Origin: Janthinobacterium sp. SUN073
Lineage (GTDB): Bacteria; Pseudomonadota; Gammaproteobacteria; Burkholderiales; Burkholderiaceae_D
Direction: 5' to 3'
DNA length: 36,313 bases
Assembly: GCF_030397665.1 (NCBI RefSeq)
Contig: NZ_JAPUBT010000021.1
Coordinates: 1-36,313 of the forward strand
Each line of letters begins with the position of its first letter. Position 1 is the first letter of the stretch. The position numbers were made by a program, and so were the translations under genes. This document shows, in pieces, positions 22,291 to 29,506 of this stretch. Below the pieces are notes generated by a model, which was not told the origin of the DNA, did no database searches, and saw nothing but the letters and a program-made list of their open reading frames with translations.

Positions 22291-22716
22291 ATGCCCACCT
22301 GGACTTCCCCGCCTCAACTCGTCGCCCTTGCCGCCTTTTATGCGCAGGCGCAAGCCCAGCCGGATGCCTTCAGCGACGCGGCCTTCCTCGATGCCGTCAA
22401 GTCTGCCCACTGGCCCACCAATTGCTGGAGTTACGTGGAAGCGTCGTTCGCCATCATCGCGCCTGCCTGCCTGCTGCGTCCGCATCTGACCGCCGAGCTG
22501 ATCGCTTTCCCCATCGATGCCATGATCGCGGGCGGCCTGGACGATGCGGACCAGGTCATCGCCATCGGCCTGGACTGCGCCACGCGCGACGCGCCGTATG
22601 TGGTGCCGAGCGAGGAGGGCAAGCGCTGGCTGACGCAGGTGTGGCCGGGGTTGGGAGAACTGATCGGGCAGGTATTTGCGGCCAGGCTGCAAGCGGCGCT
22701 GGCCGATGAAGATTGA
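22291..22716 (+). CDS. Protein of unknown function
   Basis: This 141-residue protein has no recognisable family. It is helical, with several hydrophobic stretches, including SFAIIAPACLL near residue 52, too short or too broken to be clear membrane segments. It is divergent from the minus-strand pair and precedes another unknown gene by 27 bases on the same strand. The ATG at 22291 is the first in frame. Confidence 0.62.
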   Translation: MPTWTSPPQLVALAAFYAQAQAQPDAFSDAAFLDAVKSAHWPTNCWSYVEASFAIIAPACLLRPHLTAELIAFPIDAMIAGGLDDADQVIAIGLDCATRDAPYVVPSEEGKRWLTQVWPGLGELIGQVFAARLQAALADED

Positions 22717-22743
22717 TGTAACTATAAACTGACAGGAATACAC

Positions 22744-23169
22744 ATGATTGCAGGAAATTTCTTCCCTCCCGACTATAAAACTTTTCCTTTCAAGCAAGGA
22801 GATCTGCTGCTTTCTCAAGACGAGGGCGGCAAGTTTTCTGTTTCCAAGGTGTTGAAGATAGATACAGTCGAGGTCGGTCGCGGCGAGGCGATTTACATGG
22901 GCGGCAAGGACATCGTGGCAACGGAGGACGATTACCTGCTGATCATCGGCTGTGCATACGGCGAATACGAGTTTGACACTACCGAGGAGGCGCAGGCCGC
23001 TGCGCTGGACGGTAGCTGGACAGTCAGGATAGGCCACGCTCCGAATCGCAGTCCGGGCGCGGCGGAGGGGCAGTCATTGATTGGCCATGAACCTGTTCAT
23101 GAAAGCGAACTGGAGGGCTACCATCTGTGGAAGGAAGCCTTTGATGCGGGCGAGGCTGGCGTGTTCTGA
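22744..23169 (+). CDS. Protein of unknown function
   Basis: This 141-residue acidic protein is beta-rich at the N-terminus (a run of strands from FPFKQGDLLLSQ to DDYLLIIGC) and helical at the end. There is no signal peptide or catalytic motif that I recognise. A CAGGA ribosome site precedes the ATG by six bases. It is probably cotranscribed with the gene ending at 22716. Confidence 0.7.
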   Translation: MIAGNFFPPDYKTFPFKQGDLLLSQDEGGKFSVSKVLKIDTVEVGRGEAIYMGGKDIVATEDDYLLIIGCAYGEYEFDTTEEAQAAALDGSWTVRIGHAPNRSPGAAEGQSLIGHEPVHESELEGYHLWKEAFDAGEAGVF

Positions 23170-23205
23170 TATCGGCGTAGGCTGTTGTGCGGCGGATATT
23201 TCTTC

Positions 23206-23259
23206 TTGACCAGGGAAACTGGTTTACGTTAGGGTATACGTAACTACTTACATATACCC
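23206..23259 (+). promoter_or_regulatory. Probable operator and promoter of the MarR-GNAT gene
   Basis: TTGACC at 23206-23211 is followed after 18 bases by a weak TAGGGT -10. A dyad with 12-base arms, GGGTATACGTAA and TTACATATACCC (23232-23259, one mismatch, four-base centre), covers the -10 and start region. It lies eight bases from the start codon of a MarR-type regulator, so autoregulation is likely. Confidence 0.65.
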
Positions 23260-23266
23260 CGATCTC

Positions 23267-24223
23267 ATGTCCTCCAACTTGCAAACCTACGGCTCCCTGA
23301 TGCTGGCCAGCCGCCTGCGCCGTCTTTCCGATCAACTGTATGCCGGTGTCGATACCAGCTATCTGGCCGCCGGCGTCGAACTGACGTCGCGCTGTTTCCC
23401 CTTGTTATTGCTGCTGCGCGACAACGGTCCCACGGCGATCACGGCCCTGGCCGCGCAGATCGGCCAGACGCATCCGGTGGTGGTGCAACTGGGACGCAAG
23501 CTGCTCGACGCCGGTATGGTGGTGGAGCTGCCGGACGCCAAGGATGAGCGGCGCCGCCTGCTGGCGCTGTCCGACGCCGGGCAAGCCTTGCTGCGCACCA
23601 TGGCGCCCCTGTGGGACGACGTGCGCGCCGCCGTCGATCTGGTTTTTGAGCAAGGAACGCCGCAACTGATGGCCAGCCTCGATCGGGCGGAAGCGCGTTT
23701 GCAATCGCAAGGCTTCGGCGAGACGATCGCCGCCTGCCGGCGCCAGCGCGAGCGGGCCGCCGTGGAAATCATCGACTACGCCGCGCCCTACGCGGCCGAT
23801 TTCAAGCGCCTGAATATCGCCTGGCTGGAACGCTATTTCTATGTCGAGGCGCTGGACGACAAGGTGCTGTCCGATCCGCAGCGCTCGATACTCGACGCTG
23901 GCGGGCAGATTTTTCTCGCGCGTTTGGACGGCAAGATCGTTGGCACCTGCGCGCTGATCCGCGCCGGCGAGGCCAGCATCGAGCTGTCGAAGATGGCCGT
24001 CACGCCCGCATGCCAGGGCCTGGGAATCGCGCGCCGGCTGATCGAGCGGGCCTTCGACGCCTTCGAGGCCAGCGGCGCGAAACTGTTGTTCCTGGAGTCG
24101 AACAGTAAGCTGGCGCCGGCCATCCGCCTGTACGAAAGCAGCGGCTTTGCGCACGTGGCGCGGCCCGCCGGCGACGCCCATTACCAGCGCGCCGACGTCT
24201 ACATGGAGTGGCAGGGCCGGTAG
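23267..24223 (+). CDS. Bifunctional MarR-family regulator / GNAT acetyltransferase
   Basis: This 318-residue fusion has a MarR winged-helix half, about residues 1-145, with the recognition region TALAAQIGQTHPVVVQLGRKL and the wing DAKDERRRLLALSDAG. A GNAT half covers about 160-318, with the acetyl-CoA loop VTPACQGLGIARRLIERA and YESSGFAHV near the end. Fused MarR-GNAT proteins are a known architecture. Substrate and regulon are unknown. The start is ATG at 23267, just after a strong dyad that probably is its own operator. The next gene is a TetR regulator on the same strand about 100 bases on. Confidence 0.9.
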   Translation: MSSNLQTYGSLMLASRLRRLSDQLYAGVDTSYLAAGVELTSRCFPLLLLLRDNGPTAITALAAQIGQTHPVVVQLGRKLLDAGMVVELPDAKDERRRLLALSDAGQALLRTMAPLWDDVRAAVDLVFEQGTPQLMASLDRAEARLQSQGFGETIAACRRQRERAAVEIIDYAAPYAADFKRLNIAWLERYFYVEALDDKVLSDPQRSILDAGGQIFLARLDGKIVGTCALIRAGEASIELSKMAVTPACQGLGIARRLIERAFDAFEASGAKLLFLESNSKLAPAIRLYESSGFAHVARPAGDAHYQRADVYMEWQGR

Positions 24224-24329
24224 CACACGCGAGGGCGCCACGCGGCGCTCCCCATCGGCCGTCTCCCGCGTTACAATACGCGCACCCATAACGGAACTCA
24301 GGTTCCACTATTCGAGACGCCAACGCCGC

Positions 24330-24968
24330 ATGCCTTCCTTCCCGATGCCCTTCCCGCAGATGATCGTTCCACCGGAGCCCACCCAGGCGCGCAGCAAGCA
24401 AGCGTTCGAGCGCCTGCTGCTGGTGGGCGAACAGTTGCTGGCGGAAAACCGTTTCGATGAAATCGGCGTGGCCGACCTGGCCCGGCTGGCGGAAACTTCG
24501 GTTGGCACCTTTTACCGTTTATTAGGCGACAAGGACACCCTGAGCCGCTTGCTGCTGCAGCGCTTCTTTTCCGATATGGTGGAAAAGGTCGAGACCCTGA
24601 CGGAGCTGCGCCAGTGGGAAGGGCGCAGCCTGGAAGACTTCATCCGCGCCATGGTGGCCATGTTCGTGGCCGTGAATGGCGGGCGCAGCGGTGTGTTGCG
24701 GGCCTTGATCACGCGCGCGTCGCAGGATGCGCAATTTCGCGACAGGGTGCACCAGATCAATCATTTGATCTCGCAACGCACGGTCGCCGTGCTGGCCAGC
24801 AAGTCGTCCAGCATCCGCCACCCGAATCCCACGCAGGCGATGATGGTGGTGCCGCCCGTGCTGCTGGGCATCCTGAACCAGCATACCCTGACGGGTTCGC
24901 TGTCCTTTTTATCGGGCGCGGCACTGGAAGATGAACTGGTGCGTGTTGCTTTAAATTACCTGACCTAA
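24330..24968 (+). CDS. TetR-family transcriptional regulator
   Basis: This 212-residue protein has an N-terminal TetR helix-turn-helix, about residues 21-68 (RSKQAFERLL, then IGVADLARLAETSVGTFYRLLGDKDTL). A helical ligand-binding domain follows. The start is taken as ATG at 24330; ATG codons at 24345 and 24360 are also possible because no ribosome site is clear. A dyad sits inside the promoter spacer of the next gene, 20-40 bases after this gene's stop, so the regulator probably represses the downstream hydrolase-receptor-esterase genes. Confidence 0.87.
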   Translation: MPSFPMPFPQMIVPPEPTQARSKQAFERLLLVGEQLLAENRFDEIGVADLARLAETSVGTFYRLLGDKDTLSRLLLQRFFSDMVEKVETLTELRQWEGRSLEDFIRAMVAMFVAVNGGRSGVLRALITRASQDAQFRDRVHQINHLISQRTVAVLASKSSSIRHPNPTQAMMVVPPVLLGILNQHTLTGSLSFLSGAALEDELVRVALNYLT

Positions 24969-24986
24969 GATATTTAGCGATTTAAC

Positions 24987-25046
24987 TTGAAATCGGAATT
25001 CGGATTCCGTACTATGTTTTCCAACAGCAGGAAAACATATTCCTGC
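24987..25046 (+). promoter_or_regulatory. Promoter with a dyad filling its spacer; likely TetR operator
   Basis: TTGAAA (24987-24992), a 17-base spacer and TACTAT (25010-25015) form a good promoter. Within the spacer CGGAAT and ATTCCG (24994-25009) are perfect arms around four bases. Two more dyads follow: GTTTTCC/GGAAAAC (25016-25036) and GCAGGAA/TTCCTGC (25027-25046). They share bases, so only one could fold as RNA at a time. Confidence 0.7.
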
Positions 25047-25084
25047 ACCTGAACACAAAGCATGTTCAACAGCAAGGAGACAGA

Positions 25085-25885
25085 ATGCGGCGTCACACGA
25101 CATCCGATGTTCCATTGCATTACCTCGATCCCGGCACAGAGACAGGGCAGGGTGAGCCCGTGTTTCTGTTGCACGGCCTCGGTTCTTGCGCCGAAGACTG
25201 GCGCCCGCAGATCGATGCGCTCGGCAGCAGCTATCGCCTGATCGTGCCCGATATGCGCGGCCATAGCCGCAGTCCCGCACCGGACGGCGACTGGCAGATC
25301 GGCGACTTCGCCAACGACCTCTTCAACTTGATGGATCAGCTCGACGTGCCGCGTGCGCACATCGTCGGCTTTTCCCTGGGCGGCATGGTGGGCCTGGAAA
25401 TGGCCAACCGCGCGCCGGGCAGGGTGGCCAGCTTGTGCCTGATCAACTCGCAACCGTTCCAAGGCAGCAAACCGGCGTCGCTGCTGTTTGCCTACTGGCT
25501 GCGCCGCACGGTGATCGCCACCTTCGGCCTGAAAGCCATGGGCAAGATCATCGGCAAGAAACTGTTTCCTGATCCGTCCCAGCAAGCGCTGGTCGAGCGC
25601 TTCGCCACGCAAATGGCAGGCATGGACAAGCGCGCCTATCTGGCCGCGCTGGACGCCATTTTCCACTGGGATATCGACATTCATTTCCAGGCCCTGGCCA
25701 TGCCCGTCTTCATCATGGCGGCCGACCAGGATTACACGCCCGTCGCCAGCAAGCGGGCCTTTGCCGCACAGTTTCAGCAGTGCGAGATCGAGATTATTGC
25801 GAACTCGCGCCATGCCACGCCCCTGGACCAGGCGCAGCGTGTGAATACCTTGTTGCAGTCCTTCCTCGCCACACATTCAAAATAA
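25085..25885 (+). CDS. Alpha/beta-hydrolase, cytoplasmic esterase-like
   Basis: This 266-residue hydrolase has the full catalytic set: the oxyanion region LLHGLGSCAEDW at 28-39, nucleophile Ser97 in GFSLGG, Asp214 in AADQDYTP and His243 in NSRHATP. There is no signal peptide, so it acts in the cytoplasm. An AGGAGACAGA ribosome region precedes the ATG. It is downstream of a TetR gene and upstream of a TonB receptor and a secreted esterase, which suggests it finishes hydrolysis of ester fragments taken up by the receptor. Lactonase or thioesterase activity is equally possible. Confidence 0.85.
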   Translation: MRRHTTSDVPLHYLDPGTETGQGEPVFLLHGLGSCAEDWRPQIDALGSSYRLIVPDMRGHSRSPAPDGDWQIGDFANDLFNLMDQLDVPRAHIVGFSLGGMVGLEMANRAPGRVASLCLINSQPFQGSKPASLLFAYWLRRTVIATFGLKAMGKIIGKKLFPDPSQQALVERFATQMAGMDKRAYLAALDAIFHWDIDIHFQALAMPVFIMAADQDYTPVASKRAFAAQFQQCEIEIIANSRHATPLDQAQRVNTLLQSFLATHSK

Positions 25886-26032
25886 ACAGGCCACTCGCCG
25901 CACGGGCCGAGTGCCGGAAACAGTCATCGCAGGGCAGGTGCTGGCTTTACGCGCGCCGGTACCGTGACGTCTTGCGATTCTGGAATCCGGCCGTCTTCCC
26001 TGGTGGTAAGCAAGCCTGACATTGGAGACGCT

Positions 26033-28237
26033 ATGAAACTTGCTTTGAAATTAATGCCCGCCGCCCTCGCCGTTGCCGGCGCGTTTGCCACCCAGGCCCA
26101 GGCGCAGGAAGCCACTCCCGCTGCTGCCAGCACGGCGCAGGAAGCCAGCGATGCGAAAGAACGCATGGAAACCGTGACGGTCTCTGCCCGCCGCCGCGAA
26201 GAGCGGCTGCAGGACGTGCCGCTGGCCGTCACGGCGTTTTCCGCCAAGGCCCTGGAACGGGCGAATATCCAGAACCTGGCCGACTTGCAGGAGCGCGTGC
26301 CGAACCTGACCGTGTACGCCTCGCGCGGCACGAATACCACCCTGACGGCCTTCATTCGCGGCGTGGGCCAGGCCGACCCCGTCTGGGGCGTGGACCCGGG
26401 CGTGGGTATTTATTTTGACGACGTCTACATGGCCCGTCCGCAAGGCGCCCTGCTTGACGTGTTCGACGTGCAGCGCATCGAAGTGCTGCGCGGCCCGCAA
26501 GGCACCCTGTACGGCAAGAACACCATCGGCGGCGCCATCAAGTACATTTCGCGCCCCCTGGCGAAGGAAAACGGCGCCTCGGCGGAAGTGGGCATAGGTA
26601 ATTACAACCAGCGCAACTTCAAGGCCGCCTTCAACCTGGCCAACGAGAACGGCACCTGGCGCGCGCGCCTGGCGGCCGCCAAGCTGGACCGCGACGGTTT
26701 CGGCCGCAACACGTTTAACGGCGAACAGGTCAGCGACCAGGACAGCACGGCCGCGCGCCTGTCCGTCGGCTACTTTCCGCAGGACATCCCCCTCACCGTC
26801 GTGCTGAGCCTGGACGCCACGGATGACAAGTCGGGCGTGCGCGGCTTCCAGCGCATGGGCGTGAGCGCCTTCGACCCGCTCAAGCGTCCCGCCAGCACGG
26901 ATGCGTATGACATCCAGAGCGGCATGCCGGGCAACAACTTCACGCATAACCGGGGCGGCTCGCTTGTGGCCAACTACACGCTGTCGAACGAGTGGTCCGT
27001 GAAAGTGATCGGCGCCAAGCGGCGCAGCACGTCCGAGCAAACCATCGACTTCGACGGCTTGCCGCAACCGATCGCCGACGTGTTTGGCGATTCGCGCGAC
27101 GAACAGAAAAGCCTGGAATTGCAGGCCTCGTACAGCGGCGACTATGGCGCCGGGGTGATCGGCCTGTACCGCTTCGAAGGCACGGCCGGCGGCGGCATCT
27201 ACAACAACTTCCTGGGACGTCAGTTCACGGCCGCCGTCAGCACGGTGGAGACGGACAGCACGGCGCTGTACACGGACTGGACCTGGCCGCTGGGCAAGGT
27301 GTGGAGCATCAATGCGGGCTTGCGCCACACGCGCGAGGAAAAGCGCGCCATCGTGCTCAACCGCGCCTTTGCCGATGTGGGTTTTACGCGGCCCATCCAG
27401 ACAGCGGCCGACTTCGACAAGTCCTTGTCGGTCAGCAATACCTCGCCGAAAATCTCCGTGCGCTACGAAGCGTCGAAGACGACGAATTTCTACAGCAACC
27501 TGTCGCGCGGTTTCAAATCGGGCGGCTACAACGTGCGCGCCAACAACCTGGTGGTGCCCGATTCCGCGCGGCCTTACAAGGATGAAAAACTCGACGCGCT
27601 GGAAGTGGGCATGAAGTACGCGGCACCCGACGACACGTTTGACGTCAACGTGGCCCTGTTCACCAACCGCTACAAGGATATTCAGTTGTCCGTGTTTACC
27701 AGCTATGTGCAGCCGGGCGGCGTGCCGGGCTTCTATGGCGACTTCACGAATGCGGGCAAGGCGACGGTGAAAGGCGCGGAATTCGAATTCTCGTGGCGGC
27801 CGAATCGCCAGTGGGAAGTCAATGGTTTCCTCGCCTTGCTCAATGCCAACTATGACGAGTTCATGAGCGGCGGCAAGAACATTGCGGATACGCAAAAGTT
27901 CAGCAACACGCCAGCCCGGCAAGTAGGCTTGAACCTGACGCGCACGGACCGCGACGTCTTCGGCGGCGCCCTGCGCAGCATGGTCGGCTACGGCTACCGC
28001 AGCAAGGTGTATCCGACCACGGACCTGAGTCCAGCTCTGGCGCAAGGCGGCTACAGCATCTGGACGGCTGGCGTCGTGTGGGAAGCGCCGAAGAACTGGA
28101 CCTTCAGTCTGCACGGCAGCAACCTGGGCAACAAGCGCTACCGCACGGATGGTTACAACATTCCCGCCGTCTTCGTCCTCGACGGTTTCTATGGCCCGCC
28201 GCGCCAGATCATCGCCAAGGCCGGCTATAAGTTCTAA
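26033..28237 (+). CDS. TonB-dependent outer-membrane receptor
   Basis: A 734-residue receptor with a signal peptide (about residues 1-24, cut after AQA) and a TonB-box-like METVTVSARR near 44-53. The plug domain has DVPLAVTAFSAKAL, FIRGVG and VLRGPQGTLYGKNTIGGAI. A long beta-barrel follows and ends in the outer-membrane signature AGYKF with terminal Phe. It should import a scarce or bulky ligand with energy from TonB-ExbBD. The plug type is the one often tied to complex organic ligands rather than simple siderophores, but that is a loose guide. The ATG at 26033 has a GGAG site; a longer frame from 25964 would lose the signal peptide. A half-site resembling the upstream dyad occurs at 25982-25989. 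Confidence 0.93.
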   Translation: MKLALKLMPAALAVAGAFATQAQAQEATPAAASTAQEASDAKERMETVTVSARRREERLQDVPLAVTAFSAKALERANIQNLADLQERVPNLTVYASRGTNTTLTAFIRGVGQADPVWGVDPGVGIYFDDVYMARPQGALLDVFDVQRIEVLRGPQGTLYGKNTIGGAIKYISRPLAKENGASAEVGIGNYNQRNFKAAFNLANENGTWRARLAAAKLDRDGFGRNTFNGEQVSDQDSTAARLSVGYFPQDIPLTVVLSLDATDDKSGVRGFQRMGVSAFDPLKRPASTDAYDIQSGMPGNNFTHNRGGSLVANYTLSNEWSVKVIGAKRRSTSEQTIDFDGLPQPIADVFGDSRDEQKSLELQASYSGDYGAGVIGLYRFEGTAGGGIYNNFLGRQFTAAVSTVETDSTALYTDWTWPLGKVWSINAGLRHTREEKRAIVLNRAFADVGFTRPIQTAADFDKSLSVSNTSPKISVRYEASKTTNFYSNLSRGFKSGGYNVRANNLVVPDSARPYKDEKLDALEVGMKYAAPDDTFDVNVALFTNRYKDIQLSVFTSYVQPGGVPGFYGDFTNAGKATVKGAEFEFSWRPNRQWEVNGFLALLNANYDEFMSGGKNIADTQKFSNTPARQVGLNLTRTDRDVFGGALRSMVGYGYRSKVYPTTDLSPALAQGGYSIWTAGVVWEAPKNWTFSLHGSNLGNKRYRTDGYNIPAVFVLDGFYGPPRQIIAKAGYKF

Positions 28238-28252
28238 AAGCTTGTTGAAGTG

Positions 28253-28276
28253 CCAGCCTGGTGAGCATCAGGCTGG
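28253..28276 (+). terminator. Hairpin after the TonB receptor gene
   Basis: Perfect eight-base arms CCAGCCTG and CAGGCTGG surround an eight-base loop just after the receptor stop. The following sequence is only mildly T-rich, so it may act as a partial terminator between receptor and esterase. Confidence 0.5.
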
Positions 28277-28321
28277 TTCATTGTCGCTGTTTTCGTCCTT
28301 AAGAATAATCAGGAGACTGGC

Positions 28322-29317
28322 ATGGCACATCTGCATCAGCAACTGCGTCACTTCTTATCCGCAATCATCGCCGCTTGCGGCTTGCTGGCCGCGCTGCCGG
28401 CCTTTGCTGGCCAGTGGGACTTCGGCCTGTACGCGAGCCTGTGGGGTTCGCGTGAATACCAGGTCTGGCTGCCGAGCAATTACAACCCGAACACGCCGCT
28501 GCCCGTGGTGCTGATGCTGCATGGCTGCGGTTCCGAGCCCAACAGCATGGCCGCCGTCAGCCGCTACAACCAGTTGGCGGACAGCGAGAATTTCATCGTC
28601 GTCTATCCACGCCAGAACGTCACGGCCAACCCCATGCGCTGCTGGAATTTCATGCTGCCGCTGAACCAGGAACGGGGCACGGGCGAGCCGGCCGTGCTGA
28701 TGGGAATCTTGAACAAGGTCAAGAGCAAGTATGCAGTGCAGGACAGCCGCGTGTACGTGACGGGCATCTCGGCGGGCGGCGCCATGGCTTCCATCATGGC
28801 CGCCTGCTATTCGGACGTGTTCGCTGCCGTGATGGTGCATTCGGGCGGCATGTACAAGGGCGCCATCGGCATGCTCACGGCCGCCGATTCGCTGTTCAAC
28901 GGCAGCTCGTTCGACCCGAAAGTACGCGGCAAGGATGCCTGGCGCTGCTCCGGTTCGCCGCGCCGCCTGATGCCGACGATGGTGTTCCACGGCACTTCCG
29001 ATATCGTCGTCAACCCCGTCAACGGCGAGCAAACCATCGAGCAATTCCTGCAGACCAGCGATGTTGGTGACGATGGCCTCGACAATGACAGCGTGCGCTA
29101 CCGTGCCGACAGCATCGTGCGCCAGACGGTGCCATACGGCCGTAGTTACTCCATCGACACGTATCTGCACAACGGCGCCGTTATCGCGCAAAAATACACG
29201 GTCGAAGGCATGAACCACGCGTGGAGCGGCGGCCCTCCCGGCTGGCCATTCAGCGATGAGCTGGGCCCGGACGCCACCGTGATCAGCTGGAATTTCTTCA
29301 AGCAATACCAGCGCTGA
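28322..29317 (+). CDS. Secreted PHB-depolymerase-family esterase
   Basis: This 331-residue protein has a signal peptide (about residues 1-29, ending PAFA). Its single hydrolase domain belongs to the polyhydroxybutyrate depolymerase/feruloyl-esterase-like family. HGCGS near 67-71 forms the oxyanion hole, the nucleophile is Ser150 in GISAGGAM, and a C-terminal GMNHAWSGG carries the catalytic His. No separate substrate-binding domain is present, which suits short polyesters or aryl esters over crystalline polymer. It follows the TonB receptor by about 85 bases and probably supplies its ligand. The ATG at 28322 follows GGAG with normal spacing. Confidence 0.88.
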   Translation: MAHLHQQLRHFLSAIIAACGLLAALPAFAGQWDFGLYASLWGSREYQVWLPSNYNPNTPLPVVLMLHGCGSEPNSMAAVSRYNQLADSENFIVVYPRQNVTANPMRCWNFMLPLNQERGTGEPAVLMGILNKVKSKYAVQDSRVYVTGISAGGAMASIMAACYSDVFAAVMVHSGGMYKGAIGMLTAADSLFNGSSFDPKVRGKDAWRCSGSPRRLMPTMVFHGTSDIVVNPVNGEQTIEQFLQTSDVGDDGLDNDSVRYRADSIVRQTVPYGRSYSIDTYLHNGAVIAQKYTVEGMNHAWSGGPPGWPFSDELGPDATVISWNFFKQYQR

Positions 29318-29341
29318 TGCGTTGATGAACTTGCAGCTCGT

Positions 29342-29362
29342 GGGGCGCAGCGATTGCGCCCC
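29342..29362. terminator. Hairpin after the esterase gene
   Basis: GGGGCGCA (29342-29349) pairs with TGCGCCCC (29355-29362) over five bases. There is no T tract, but it is placed 25 bases after the esterase stop and before the type VI module. Confidence 0.5.
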
Positions 29363-29506
29363 GTCGTGCTGGCCAAGCGGCAAAGGCTGACGGAAGTGAT
29401 GGGAACCTAGGCAGGTTCTTACTAAATATCAAGTATTCCCCTGCCATCCCATGGCATTGTCGGTTCTCCAGCTTGATGAGATGCAAGTGTGAATGAGGAG
29501 AGCGCC

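Noticed and set aside
26051..28114. A 687-codon frame antisense to the TonB receptor
   Set aside because: Shadow of a long GC-rich gene; the receptor strand has a signal peptide, plug motifs and terminal Phe.
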